The position numbers and the translations under genes were made by a program. A model generated the notes under the pieces. The model was not told the DNA's origin, made no database searches, and was given only the letters and a program-made list of their open reading frames with translations. Source: Patiria miniata (Eukaryota > Echinodermata > Asteroidea > Valvatida > Asterinidae). From it: a DNA stretch of 64,000 bases. Each line of letters starts with the position of its first letter. Within the stretch, counting starts at the first letter, position 1. The DNA lies in contig NW_024037053.1 of the NCBI RefSeq assembly GCF_015706575.1, positions 4,278,001 to 4,342,000 of the forward strand. Direction: 5' to 3'. Shown piece after piece: positions 11,893 to 25,000 of this stretch.

Positions 11893-12264
11893 GGCCAAAA
11901 AAAAAAAGTCTCCGGTTTCTGGTATGGAGCTTGCCCCAAAAGTGGTGCGGTGACGCGGCTTTTTTTTTTTTTTTTACCTTTCTTTTTTGCTTCAAATGTC
12001 GGCTGATGACTGCAAATGGTGCCCGACTAAACTTGGTGCAAATGTATGGGAGTCCGGAGAGGCCACATAAAACTTATTCTCGATCATAACCCCATCTAAA
12101 AACACGTTAAAATTGTGCAGCAGCAGGATTCCAGTCAAACCAGTGAGTTTGGTGGTTTTGAGACATCATCTTTTATTGAAAAAAAAAACCTTTTCATTTT
12201 GCCGACGCGCATGGCTACGGCGACGCGCGCGCATACCAGAAACCGGAGACTTTTTTTTTTGGCC
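11893..12264. mobile_element. MITE with ~35-bp terminal inverted repeats
   Basis: Both ends read GGCC followed by an A/T run and then AGTCTCCGGTTTCTGGTATG (right end in reverse complement). The 372-bp element has a GC-rich interior (GACGCGGC, CGACGCGCGCG) and no transposase. Flanks differ (CTTA vs TTGG), so no clear target duplication was found. Confidence 0.65.
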
Positions 12265-14769
12265 TTGGAGACAATCCCATTTTTTTCAAACTTCAATGAC
12301 CCCTTGCCCCAAGTTTCTCTTATCCTACCCCCACAAGTTTTGATATATTGATGTTTTGGACCACGAGCAATCAATCTAGCCTATTTGCGACAGTAATGTG
12401 TGCCTCTAATAAGAGTTGTGACATCAGGGAAAAGTCTCCGTAAAATCAAGTCTCCCTAATGTCCGGTTTGTTGCCAAGGTATAACTTATGACGCAAATGT
12501 CTCCTTAAGGTACATTTAATGGGTAAGTATTTTTTTTCCTCCTACAAAGTTATCAATACATGCACTTAAAATTCCTTTTAAGAAATAATTTTTGTATTCA
12601 GTATTTTGTCTCGTCTTCACAGTCTCAATGAAGATTTTTTTCTTTATTATTCAACTGAGAATCTTAAATTGTGCTATTTTTTTTTCATTAAAACAAAATG
12701 TCCATAACATTATTTAATCTTCAAATCATATCAATTTTTTTGCGATTTGAAGACTTTATACATATATCTGCAATTGATACCAGCAGTCAATTACATTAGT
12801 AAATTAAAATTTGACAAATTAGTTGCCCTTTTTGGTAGTTGTTTATATGTTTAATTGTAAGATTACTGACAGCACTTTCCTTACAGGATTAATACTACTG
12901 TAAGCGTTCCAAGAAAAAAAATACGGAATTAGCTGTCAACAGCTCAAATTGAAATTGAAAAATGACAAATATTGTGATTAACAATTTTGTATTTAGGTGT
13001 AACTTTGAGTTTTACAACTGTACAACTTCAAAAATCAATCTTGTAAATGAATAATCAGTTAGACAAGGTGAGGCTTGATACAAGCAGTTTTGGAAGTTAT
13101 TTTTATGCACAGAAAATATGTCTGGGTTTTGATTGATGAATGATTTCACAATTTCCTTCAGATATGCCTGAAAGTTATTAATGTATATCCGCAATATATC
13201 TCAAGTGATACAACTATTTTGGTTTTATTCTGTCAACCAGACCAACACTGGATCAATAAATCCAATTAGTAATGTTACATGCTTGGTCAAGTTTTCTGTT
13301 TGTTCTACCAGCGAAAATTACAAAATACAAGTGTTGCTGGTGGTGTGAAACCACCATCTGTTTTGAATACGTTCCGTCTTGGCTTTTATTTTAATGTCAA
13401 GAAATTAAACAATGCCGCTTGAAAAACAAACAATATAACATTAAAATTGAGGACAGAATTTCTATAACTTGAACACAAATCTTAAATATGTATTTATCCT
13501 TCAATTTGCAAAGTTTGTAATTTCAACCCCGTAAGGCCAAGAATGTAACGGGGGCATCGACTGCCAGTTTCCTAGCTTTAGCCTTTGTATATTTGTCTTA
13601 AGTTCAGGCGTGACAGAACCCCCCACCATAAAAGCCAAAAGCAAAATCGTTAAAATTCCAAACTTTTCAGTTACTAATATTTTTTTGCTTGTAAAATAAA
13701 CATTAAAATATAACAACCATTTACATGAGCTTTAATATTTCTAAACTTTTGGTCACAAATGCTCCGTCATAATGAACTGCGTTTCCAAATCGGCATTTTA
13801 TTGCTCGGAATTTCCCACAAACCGTGACCGCCATAATTTAATTTACAGTGTCTACATCTGGTGTATGCTACCTGCGAAATGCAATTAATAGCCGAAAAAG
13901 ATCCCAATTTTACTTAGTTCTTTGGAATTTCTTTGGTTCCTTAAGTTCATTTGGAAAAAAAAGCAGTTTATTTCATGTGTTAAAATTTTTTCTTGATTGT
14001 TATTCTTAAGGGAATAAATATGTGCTTAGCGCTTTCAGGTCAGGCCATTATCGGCAACCAGGACCCTAACTGGTTTTAAATAAGTAGTTAATGTACTTGG
14101 TTAAAAGCGGCCAAACGCATATTTATTCCCATTCACAAATACCTTTTTGGTTAAAAAGTCACAATAAGCACACACACAAAAACTGCCCAAACTGGAACGA
14201 TTTTGTTCAACAATTTTCCTTCTTGTTTTGTGAAACACCCCTCTGTCCATGGTACGTCCCTCAGGCACGTAGTGCTATGAATCTCCTTATATGGAGATTG
14301 GCGCGCATGGCGCGTAATGCGATGTGGAGCAGAACACAGCGGTGTTTTTTCAGTGGTTTCGGTTAAAAACCACCCACGAGACGGGCTCTCGACCAATAGG
14401 AATGAGTAAACTGTCTCGGGTATTTTTGAATGGAAATAAATGGGAATTCCAGTTCTAACAAACAATTCTTAACCTAAATTTAATAATTTACAAATGAAGA
14501 ATATTCAAAAAGAGGTCGGTAGATTTCTGGAATTCTGGCCTTTTGTTTGGAAAATGTTAGGACCCCATCTCTTATTTCTGAAACACATGCATCCACTTAA
14601 GTAGATTTTTTTGGGGGGGATCTAAATTTTCACAAAAGAAAAATGGGCTTTACATTCAACGAAAGTACTACACGCACTTTGTGCGTATATACATGCAGCA
14701 AAATAATCCATGCTTTTATGATCCAGCAGGTATCGACAGCCCGCTCCCCCTAACGGGGGTCCCCGTTCG

Positions 14770-16102
14770 CTACCCATTGGCTGACTCGCAAGCATCAATC
14801 CAATCGCTGTACACGTCCACTGGCTCTGTCAAGTCTGATGTCAAAACAAGTTAAGGATGTTTACTAAAAATTATATTAGCCAGGTTATGTTGTAGTATCC
14901 TTTTTTATAATAAATATTCAGCACAGTCAAAGACACATTTACACACAAAGTTTTAAGTGACTTCTAAAACAGCACCGTCACTGACCAATTTTGGAGAATA
15001 AAACACAAAAACTGATGCCTACAAGTTTTTACCCACAATTTCAGGTTAGAAAGATGTTTTCACCTCTTAAAAGAAATCCTCAAAAATTGTGGAGAATTTT
15101 GAGCAAGAACTAAAAGATTGTTGCAAACATAGTGAAAAGGCCTGTAAAACACAAGTGTTTCATTTATGCATACTGGTTAATGGTTTTTAAAGTACATGTA
15201 ATGGAAAAAAAAACCTAAATGAGCTGTGGTCATGAAACCTGCCACTGTTATGGTAACTTACTGGACCTATTTACTTTGTTTTAGGTCAAAAATTGTGTTT
15301 CTAATTGATATGAAGGATACAATTGATACTGGTCTGGAAATCCTCCAAGCAAACTCTACAGGATATGACTCCAATCTGTCTGGTCCGATCCCTGGAACGG
15401 TAACAATAAAATGACATGCATGAAAATTAAAAGATAGTTACAGTTTTGAAAAGCAAGGTTTGATTTTACTGATCTGCTGCGGACTGACACTGACCAGTCA
15501 CAGAAGAAAAAAACTCGCTCAGTAAAAACTGAAGCAACATTCAGTATACTGATGTCACATTTTTAATTTTCGCAATCTCAACGATGGTCAGTCATCGCAA
15601 ATGTGTTGAAAACAATTTCCTAACCAACTGCAAAATCTGTCAAATTTTATTACTTAAATTTGTTCAGGAATCCTCAGTGTCACAGTTCAAAGTCACAACT
15701 GCAAATTGTCATTACATGTGTCTTTGCCTTTGGCAAAAATCATGCGAGAATCGAAACATTTGCTTATCTAGCTCCCAGACCTATGTTCTTGAAACTCAAT
15801 GGTTCTCGAGTTTGCAGTACTGAGTGGTAACACATAGCAACCAATGAAAACTGGTGTGCAAACGAACAGATGTTTTCATTGAATGATGTCACTTTGCCCC
15901 GATCTATTTTTATTTCAGGTCAATTCAGTCAGTAAGCACTTTGTAGCAGTTTTGTTTTATTCATTTTCATTTGGAAGTAAACTTACATTTTGACTTCGCA
16001 GGCTTTTTCGTGGTTGCAGAAGGGACACGTGAACTGAGTGTCCAGCGTTCCTACTAGTTTCTTCTTAGGAGGAGGCTTCCTCTTTGAGCGGCGACGACCC
16101 AT
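14770..16102 (-). CDS. ELOF1: Transcription elongation factor 1 homologue
   Basis: A small zinc-binding factor that travels with elongating RNA polymerase II and supports transcription-coupled repair. The exons, each too short to stand out, are 15987-16102, 15321-15391 and 14770-14834. They sum to 252 nt, giving 83 residues, exactly the human length. Exon 1 reads [20 protein letters not shown], then [16 protein letters not shown]. Exon 2 reads [20 protein letters not shown]. Exon 3 reads [18 protein letters not shown] and ends at TAG 14,772-14,770. The four zinc ligands (CPFC and CRVC) are present. All junctions are GT-AG and phases agree. A good acceptor upstream of the ATG (TTTCCTGTGCAG, near 16,144) suggests a non-coding first exon, perhaps in the CpG-bearing stretch 16,780-16,880. 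Confidence 0.96.
15756..15890. repeat. Dispersed repeat, inverted partner of 165-305
   Basis: This lies in ELOF1 intron 1 and matches the reverse complement of 165-305, including CTTATCTAGCTCCCAGAC and GGTAACACATAGCAACC. Two anciently related copies in opposite orientation. Confidence 0.6.
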
Positions 16103-19083
16103 CTTGTGATTTGTGAGTTCTTCTCTGGAGTACTCCAAAATGTCCTGCACAGGAAATGTAATTATCGTAAGAACATGAAGAAGCAGTTGAATGCTTCCGC
16201 TGGGCTTGTCAACAAGAGAACACCTGTCACCACAGCTTTGCCTATTTCATCCCCTCCCCCAATTTCCTTCACATGCTGGCTCCAAGACCCATGCGTACCA
16301 AAAAAAGAAAAACATAAAACTAACCAAAAACAAAACAAAAGAGCGAAATAACAAACAAAACAAATTCGTCAGTCACAATTATTGCTTTGTCAATGTCATA
16401 TTTGACAATGACCAAAAAACACAAAACATTATTAAAACAAAAACGCAAAAATTCATTTAATTCCCCCTCCCAAAAAAAACACCCCCAACAAAACAAAAAA
16501 AAGTTGACTTGTTGAACTTGAACTTGAAGAACCAAAAAGAACCCTTAAAATCAAAGAAATAAACAAACAAACAAACAAAATTCAAATAGAAAAACAAACC
16601 AATCCTGCCATGCTGACACAAAATTCAATTTACCTAACAGAATATCATCACAAGCTATTTTGATCACATGCAAAAAAAACCCGTGGATTTTCGTTCTGAT
16701 GACTCAGCTCAGTCATACTGTTTAGCGGTACCACATCGCCCCCAATTGTCATGATTGTACAATACTTGTAATGGGGCAAGTGCTACGGCCTACGCGTGTG
16801 GATCATAATGCACTGCGGCACTCGCCTCGTCGTCGGTGCATTTTCGCCGAGTTCTCGCCTGTGATTGCAACTACGTTATGTGATAATTATTGTGCTTCTG
16901 TTAATTATTTAACTTTGAATCAATATAATACAACCTTCCGTAAATTTTTGGACATTTTCTCTTACCGTATGATGAAATCTCTCGTTTTGCTCACGTATTC
17001 AACACATCAACATGTGCTGCGATCAACCTTGTTCTCAGGACAACCACAACAGTGTGTATGTTAGAGTCGAGTGCGTACAAGTCGCCTTGATGTTTGGGGG
17101 CAAGGTCGTTTCATGCTCCAACGGATGGGTGGAGCTTAGAATTTCTTCGGTGGGGGCATCAGGCGTAAAACAAAAACTAAGCTGCAGGTATGTACCGTTG
17201 TGCAAAACCTTTCTTAACATTTGTGCTGTATTTTCCCCTTTTGTAACAAATGACATTCTACTATATTTAAGGTAATCCTTACTTTTAGGACACCTCTATT
17301 TTTTACGAGTTCTGTTCAAAACCGACTTTTGCAGATGTCTGTGAGTACCAAAGTGACTTTTGCAGGCTAAAGCAGTCTTTAGAAGTCAAGAAGGCGTCAT
17401 TGCCAATTGTTCAGATGTGCCAAGAAGTATCAGAATGTCAATTTCGAGTGTCATTTAGTCAACTGTTTTGGTGAGTCTTTCCCTTCCTATATAGGAACGG
17501 GGTCCTAAAAGTAAGGATTACCATATTTAATGTGGAAATAATGTTGCAACCTGACGCCACTTCAGCGGTTTTGAGAGTCAAGAAAAAGACTTAGCATTTC
17601 CTAACAAATTTGGACATGTTTCTCAGTCCCAGATTCATATCTCATCATATTTGCAATGACTGACCTTCATTGAGATGATATATGAAGAAAAAAGCAGTGT
17701 CTGGTTGCAACATAACCACAACATTTAAGGCATAACCACCCCCATTTATAACTGACACAATTTTATGCATAGATATTGTGCGACAACAATGGTTTAATAA
17801 AGTCACATTGTCTAATTGTCTGTAATACAAATAATGTATAAACATATGGAATCTATGAAGTTTATGGCAACTATATTACTTTATTATGTTTCTCAAAGAA
17901 CTTTCCCAACATCGTTTTGGGGCTTAATCATTATTTTTTTTAACAAACACTATTTCCCTTAAATGTCCCTTTAACAAATTTTACAATTTTGAAATCTAAC
18001 AAATTTGGACATTATGCTAACAAGTATGGTACCCTGTCTTGTGTCAACTTTTATGAACCTAAATTAAGTTTCAAGGATAAAGAAGTAGTAACTAGTGTGC
18101 CTTTTTTAGTAAATAACACGCACTACATATTGATTGCGACTTTGTGCGGAACAGCCTGAGTTTTAACTCGACAACTTGTCCTTTTTTTTTTTTAAATAGA
18201 CTCAAACATTCGTCCCCTCCCCCAACTTGTATTTTTTCTATAAATAGCCTGACCCTGGCCAGGCAGGTAACTCATTCCCAGGTCACATGACCTGATGTAA
18301 TGTGCTAGCGTTGTGTGCGTTGTGTAGCTGTAATGTCGCTATCGAATTCAATTCAAAAAAGTTATTGGATTTTTTTTGGCGCAAGTACTTTATTTCATAA
18401 CTAATGTTTCTCAGCTTTTTGAGTTTGAAGCCCCCATCACTTTTTTTTTTTTTTAATTTTGCATAATCGTTTTGCTCTTAGTCATTCTTTTCCTACACTT
18501 ACATGTAATGTGCTGTTATATTTGTTGTTTTCTACTTGCTAACAACATTTTGGGTGCTTTTCTCGATGGATACATACATAATTTTCATTGTCAAACTCAT
18601 TATTTTATCACGGTGTGCTCAGTGTGCGCGGAGATTTAGTGAAATCAGCTTCGAAGCAGGCTGTTAGTTTGGAGTTACGTTTATGTCACGAACTTTCAAA
18701 ATATGCCGGTTTTACAGTGGAAACTATCTGAATAAGGGTAAATGAGACGTGTAAAGTTATTTGAAAAGTGTGACATAATAGGATATGTCGAAATACCCAG
18801 AGATATCGGATCAATAAACTCTCAATACAAGAAGTAATCACAGTTAACTTGATTTCCCCCCGGAATTGGAACAGCACGGTCTTCTTTTAACAAAAGTTGC
18901 TCGTCCAAGTATAGTGCAAAGTTATAGTCCACAATTCACATTGCATTGGAAATAATGACACATTGTTTGCTGTGTTTCATTAAGGAAATGTTTCATTTTT
19001 TTTTTAAATTGAAGGCATAAATTATAAAATCTAGCATCTCTGAAGGAGACAACAGTTTAGTTCAACTTGACAAGGACTCGTCC
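16103..19083. other. ELOF1-PLAA intergenic region
   Basis: 3 kb between the ELOF1 start and the PLAA stop. It contains the likely ELOF1 promoter/5' UTR (16,103-16,900, including A-rich low-complexity sequence at 16,300-16,600) and one MITE at 17,271-17,522. The rest is otherwise featureless AT-rich DNA that may include PLAA 3' UTR (minus-strand AATAAA at 18,394-18,389). No further gene was recognised. Confidence 0.5.
17271..17522. mobile_element. MITE with 8-bp target duplication, copy 1
   Basis: A 252-bp element starting GGTAATCCTTACTTTTAGGA and ending in its inverted counterpart (TCCTAAAAGTAAGGATTACC). It is flanked by a perfect 8-bp duplication ATATTTAA (17,263-17,270 and 17,523-17,530). 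A second, longer copy with a different perfect 8-bp duplication lies at 30,957-31,383. The 8-bp duplication suggests a hAT, P or Merlin-type source; the TIR sequence alone does not tell which. Confidence 0.85.
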
Positions 19084-22000
19084 TCATAGTAACAAAGCGG
19101 CCACTTTCTGTGCGCATTCTCCGACTTTGGCGGGTTCCTTCACAGCGCAATGTTTCCTGACCACTGGGAGAATGTCAAGTGATTTTCCGATCGCCAGCGC
19201 ATTGTCGTCCACGCTCATGAGCGTTCCTATAGCAACAAGGAGTCGGAAGAGTGCCTCTGGATCACTTTCGTTGTCCAGGATCGTCGACGCGGCCGACAGG
19301 CAATGCGAGCGGGCTTCAATGTCACTCCCGCTCTGCAAGACGACTGCGAAATTCAAAAGCACCGTCGTCATGGCAACGTGGAGGTTTTTGTTGGCGACCC
19401 CCTGGCACTGCAGTGCCGAGGTGATGACCGTGTCGCGATTGGCCGCCAACAGCTCAGCGCCGTGGGGTTGGCTGAAAGCGTTGGAGAGCGTCCTCATGGC
19501 AAGCATGCGACTGGCAGGGGTGGAGCTCTCCGAGGCTAGGAGAAGGAGGCGGGACAGGAACTGGTTCCCGTCGGTCTGATTGCAGAAGTGCTGGTTGATG
19601 GCTGGGTGGCGGATTACCAGCCGAAGGATGTCAATGGCTGGGAATACCTTGTCTATGAAAAGAAAAAAACAGTGCACAAAATTACTACAGGTAGAAGTTA
19701 TACTGCCAGTCAATCTTCAAGTTGACGTTCCGTTCAGCAGGTTCAAAACTTTCTTCCATGGTTTACGTTTGGTTTCTAAATCATTTTTCTGAACTTTTCT
19801 TACCCATGGGCCACTGCAGGGCTCTCCATAAGGTACCGAGTTGCTCAGCTGTAGGGCTGGCGGAATTACCCGCGTTTAGCAGAAGTTGCTCCAGCTGACC
19901 GAAGGCGACCTCATCCAACTGACCGGACTCATCCAACGCCGAGTTAAAATCTTTCAGTTTTGCTACGATTGAGTAAAAAAATGTGAGTTTCAAATCAAAA
20001 TGTCTTTGCTAAACGGTACCTTCAGAAATTATTGATAAGTGCATGTACATTCAATATTGGGTTTTGTCCTTCACCGATGTATTTTCATAAACACTGAACC
20101 AGTGTTGTGGCGAGTGATTGTTAGAAAAAAATTCACTACTCGGGTTGGACTCGAACCCTGAACCTCCTGCAGATGTCTGCACTAGTAAGCAGGTCCTGGT
20201 TTGAGTCCCACCCAAGTAGGTTGTGAATTTTTTCTCACAATCACTTGGGACAACACTGAGTATACAGTGTTTATAAAAATACGTCGGTGAAGGGCAAAAC
20301 CCGATATTGAACTTCAGAAACGTTTAAATTTGTAAGAAAATTACTGTATTGGTTATGACACTTGAACTTTCTATTTTTTTTTAAGGAAACTGTATTTATG
20401 GACTACAGGTCACAGATATGGGTGAAATAGTCGTGGAAAACATTTGAAATTTACCTAATATGGCCTGGGCATTAGCTGTGTCAAAGGTCACAAACGTCAG
20501 CTTTGGAAAGTAGGGGTTGGGCTGTTTGGTCTGAGGTGCGGCAGATGGAATCTGGTTTGGTTGACTTGACGCACCATAGGTAGGAACATAACGACCGGCC
20601 CCTGAAAACAAAACATATCATATTTGATTTTTTATTAAGTTTTGCAAGATGACAGTAAACAAGTTGTGTTATAAATTAAAGTCTAGTTCCCAAACTGTTC
20701 CAGTGGAATATCAGTGGTGGTTGAATTACCTGTGAAGGGATCTGTTCCTGATCTCGGAGTAGTGGGGTCTCCGCCTGCTCTAGGAACGCCAGGAGGGGGC
20801 TCGGAACCGGGGATGTAGCGGGAACCGCCTTATGAGAGAGGTAACAGAGAATAATGTTCATATAATGCAATAACAGAAAAACCGCTCTACCGGTGCCCAT
20901 CTTGCTACCTAAGAGAGATATCAAAGAGTGCTTTTTCACAAAATATTACAAAGGAAGTTAACAGTATTAAGAAAATCTTACCACATCCAAGATTGACAGT
21001 AAACCCTAATTTCTTGAATTCTAGTTGGACAAGTTTGTTTAAACCAGTGACTCAGGGTCAACGCTACTCCAACCTACCCGTAAAGGGATCGCCCCCTGAG
21101 GGCGGGGCTGCCCCGCCCAGGGTCACACCCTTGGTGTTTTTAATGATGAAGTTGGCAATCTCTTCCAGGAACTGTTGGCTCAGGTCGTTGGAGTGGATGA
21201 AGCGTTGGGCCGTCAGCCAGGGATCTTCTGAGATGTTGTACGGCAGCTTCAACGCCGGCTTGCCTTCCTCCAGATCCACGTTGAAGACGTAGTCGTATTC
21301 CTTGAGGGATGAGGAACAAGGTACAAGAAAACAAGACAACTTATCTTTGAGTTTTTGATGATGACTATTTCTTGGCTTAGATTAAGGATACTGTAAAATT
21401 TCTATACTGTCCAACACAGGCACTGAACTGGGAAATTAGAAAAACGAGGAAACTCCAAACCACTCGAGACCTTGTAGAGTATTTTTCAATTTGTAATGGC
21501 ATTCATGAGAAGTTAAAAAAAAACGAGGAAATAAGCGGATCTGAGGAAAAGTTGCATGCCTGTCAACAGATAACTTTCAATACTCTAAATTGTAGGGCCA
21601 TTTTTTCTGTTTCCCATTTATCATTTATCATTTATAATTCCAGTTGACGTTTGAATCACTGTGCTTTGATCATCTTCAGGAATACTGAGAATACTGAGTG
21701 AAATGTTAAGTTAAAAGAAGTATTACTCCATAGTATTACTGTAAACAGTTCATACTTTTTTCCCCACTCGTATGCAAAGTTTGTCCTTACCGTGCCTTCA
21801 TACATGACCTTACTGCTGCTAGGTTGCGTGTCGTCCCCTTCCGTACCTACGACATCACCAATCTTGTTCCAGTTGCTGTCCGCGACGCTCCACGAGTACG
21901 CTTCCACTGTGTCACCGACGCGTACCAGTTTCGTCTGCCCTTCCTTCTTGCCTACTCGGAAAATAGAGTTAAAAAAAAAGTAGTAAAATTAGTAAAAAAA

Positions 22001-25000
22001 TACTAAACTGCCGCAATTAACAGAATTTGCTAGTGTTTTTACCCTAAAATTTACAGCAAAATATGGACTATATCTCTTTACCTGGTTTGGACAGATCTTC
22101 TTTCCCTGGTAAGTCCTCCATCTTGATCCCGCCGAAGGCCTGGGCTTTGGCGGGCATGCTGAACGCCGCCACCTGCTGATTGTACAGGTCCTGGGCCTCC
22201 GCACTGGCGATTCTTTCAGGGTTTGTGCTGAACACTCGAGCCACGCCGTCACTGTTGGTAAAAAGTACGAGTGTCATTCAGCCAAGAAAATGTGGACTTG
22301 ACTTAGGACCCTGGACTCGGACTTCATTAATAAAAAGTTAAACTTCATAATGTTAGCTGATTTAGGATGGTTAGGGTTAAAGGGAATATACATCATTTGC
22401 TTTTGCTGTAATTTTCAGAAATGGATGGAATTGGGGGGTTGGAAATATAAAGCAAATATAGTTACACTGACTTTTTGGAGGTTTTGGGTTCGAAAATGCT
22501 ATAAAAACCAAGAAAAACGATCATTTTCCTGTAGTCTGGTTCCCCGACTCCATATAAGAAGAAACAGAGCAGTTTACATACATTGGGGAATTGTAAGGTC
22601 AGGGAACCAGTCTAGCTGGCTCGTACCCGTTCATAGGTTTGTAATCGATTGCAAACAAGTGCAATGGTCAATTGGGGCCAGTATTTGAAAAAAGCCAGTT
22701 GTTTCCAACGCTGATCGGCCGATCAGCGTTGGAAATTGATACAAAAATACCACTTTTCTTGAAAATGACAGTATACCAGGTGCCATAATTTTACAGGATG
22801 CTTTAGACTGTCATTTACCAACATCCTATTAAGGTATTTCGCAAAAACATGGTAGTTTTATTTTTGGATGTTTGCAAATGTTGTATATTCCCTTTAAAAG
22901 AGACTTTGTACACAAAGTGTGCACCTCCTTGCTATATGACTGTGTTTTCTTTACACTGTACCTGGAGCCTGCGACAATGTCGCCGTTCGGCAGCGCGGCC
23001 ACACACCAGACCGACTGGGCCGGGAGGGTGATGGTCTGGCTACAATCTCCCTGGCGCCAGACTCGGACTGTCCGATCCTCCCCGGACGTGACAAAGTCCG
23101 AGCCGTTGGGCAGCAGGGCGATGCTGTAGACAAAGCTGGTGTGGGCCTGCAGCTGCTGCGTGCAGTCCCCGCTGGTCGTCCAGCGCCGGATGGTGTTGTC
23201 GTTGGCCGCGGAGAGGAACTCTAACTCCGACAGGATAGCCAGGGCTCGCACGCAGTCGCTGTGACCTGTAGACAAACCAGATACCGGCATTAAGTTAGGG
23301 ATACCCTAGCAGAGGTTGCTGCTCTACATGTAGCTCCAATCCTCAGCCATAATCTAAGAATGTTGGAGGTGCTTCAGTAAGTTATAGAATTTGAGCCCAA
23401 TTTGGGAATTTGGTTGAGAAATGCACCTTTGCAGAGAACTCTTGGCTCACTCCAATCCTCAACCACAATTGGTTATATTGAGTAGTCTACTTTGCCTCCT
23501 CTGAACTTTGATTCACAAATATGTGATTTCTTATTACGTTTTCATTTTGTCTTCCTAAGACATTAAAGAGAAGATTTTTCCCACTGCTCTGCTCTGTTTC
23601 ACTTAACCAAAATATGAAAATTTGTGAATTTTTGCAAGGCAAGTATCTGTTGGCTTTTGGAAGATTCAGGAAGATGCATTGCAAATAAAGGTCCAGGGAG
23701 TTAGGGTGACCTTCCTGGGAAACAAACTCACCAACAAAAGTGCGTTCAGACTTTCCAGCCCGCCACATCTTGATGGTCTTATCGGCCGAGCCGGTCAGCA
23801 TTAACCCCTGGCCGGGCATGAGGGCCACGGCCCAGACCGCGGCGTCGTGACCTTTCAGGGTCATCACATTGCGTTGGTTGAGCCACACCTTGGCTGTTGT
23901 ATCCCAAGAGCCACTGAGTAGGGTGCCAAACTTTCCTGCAGCCAGGGCGCAGACTGAAACAAGAATAAACATAGAATGTGAGTGGAAAAATTGGCTAAAA
24001 GGGAAAAGAAAGAGTTACAAGATCAAATTTTTCAAAGTGAAACAAAAACGATTTCTGGTTGGATTTCTTGCATTCTGAAATTGATGCACACTAGCGTGGG
24101 ACATAAAAGGCCCTCGATTGTCGACAATGAAGCTCAGTTTGGATTTGACGTCAAACCCTATTGAAATTCCTGAACTTTCAGTCCAGCCCACTCGCCTGTA
24201 TTAGCATGGCCAGTCAAGGTGTACTCCGGTACCGGACTATCTGGCTGGTACACATTGATCTTATGGTCATTTCCTCCGGTGGCTATCAGGCCCTTTGGGT
24301 ATTTGTCACTGGGAGGCAGGACACAGACCGCTGCGATGAAGTTCTCATGCCCTCGCATGCAATGCTGTTCTTCGTAGCCACTTCTGCAATCAAAAAAACA
24401 TTTATAAATTATAGGATGAGAATGGCAACTCAAGCAAGTTGGAGTAAACTCCAACCATCACACATCAGAACACTTTCAAGTTTGCACTTGAAGGATTCAA
24501 CGACATCACATCAAAATTTTGCATCACAAATTTCTTTTTGCAAAGTTTTCTCAGAAAGTCCACAGAGCCAATATTGGCAGTTTTATTTTTCGTTACTAAA
24601 AGATAGTGGATATTTTGCTGGCGCAAGCTTTCTTTTACTAAATGATATTAGGCCAGCAGATGCAGATGGTACAGTGCCTTACTTCTCTCCAGACTAAGAT
24701 CACAGTTAAAATGTCCAAGTCCCAAAACGCAGTCACTTCGCGCATGTTCAGTGCCGTTCCGGCTTAATATTGTACACTAAAACTAAGGAAAACCGACGCC
24801 GGCCAAATAAATATCCACTGCCCAATTAAAAATGGAAAAAAATTAAACTTAAACTTTAAATAACTTAACTTAAGGAAAATCCAATGCCATGAAATATCTT
24901 TCAACATGTTCAAGGTTGCATGATGGCCATGTGCATGTCAAGACTCATGTCATGCATGTTGGCTAGCAAATCAGCACACTACACTACTACAAAGTGTAAT

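Larger units (their letters stand above)
11125..14769. other. AP1M1-ELOF1 convergent intergenic/3' UTR region
   Basis: 3.6 kb between the stop codons of two convergent genes. It contains one MITE (11,893-12,264), homopolymer runs and long AT-rich sequence. The part from about 13.0 kb to 14.77 kb may be ELOF1 3' UTR; several TTTATT (minus-strand AATAAA) occur there, such as near 13,966 and 14,113. Short open frames in it have no recognisable domain. Confidence 0.5.

Noticed and set aside
14151-14465. 104-codon minus-strand frame and its 91-codon plus-strand partner
   Set aside because: No recognised domain; the region is better explained as ELOF1 3' flank.
15226-15414. Plus-strand exon-like frame with AG and GT flanks
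   Set aside because: The minus strand is ELOF1 exon 2, with clear homology and matching phases; the plus-strand signals are coincidental.
19067-19579. 170-codon plus-strand frame
   Set aside because: Complementary shadow of the last PLAA exon, which has clear PUL-domain homology.
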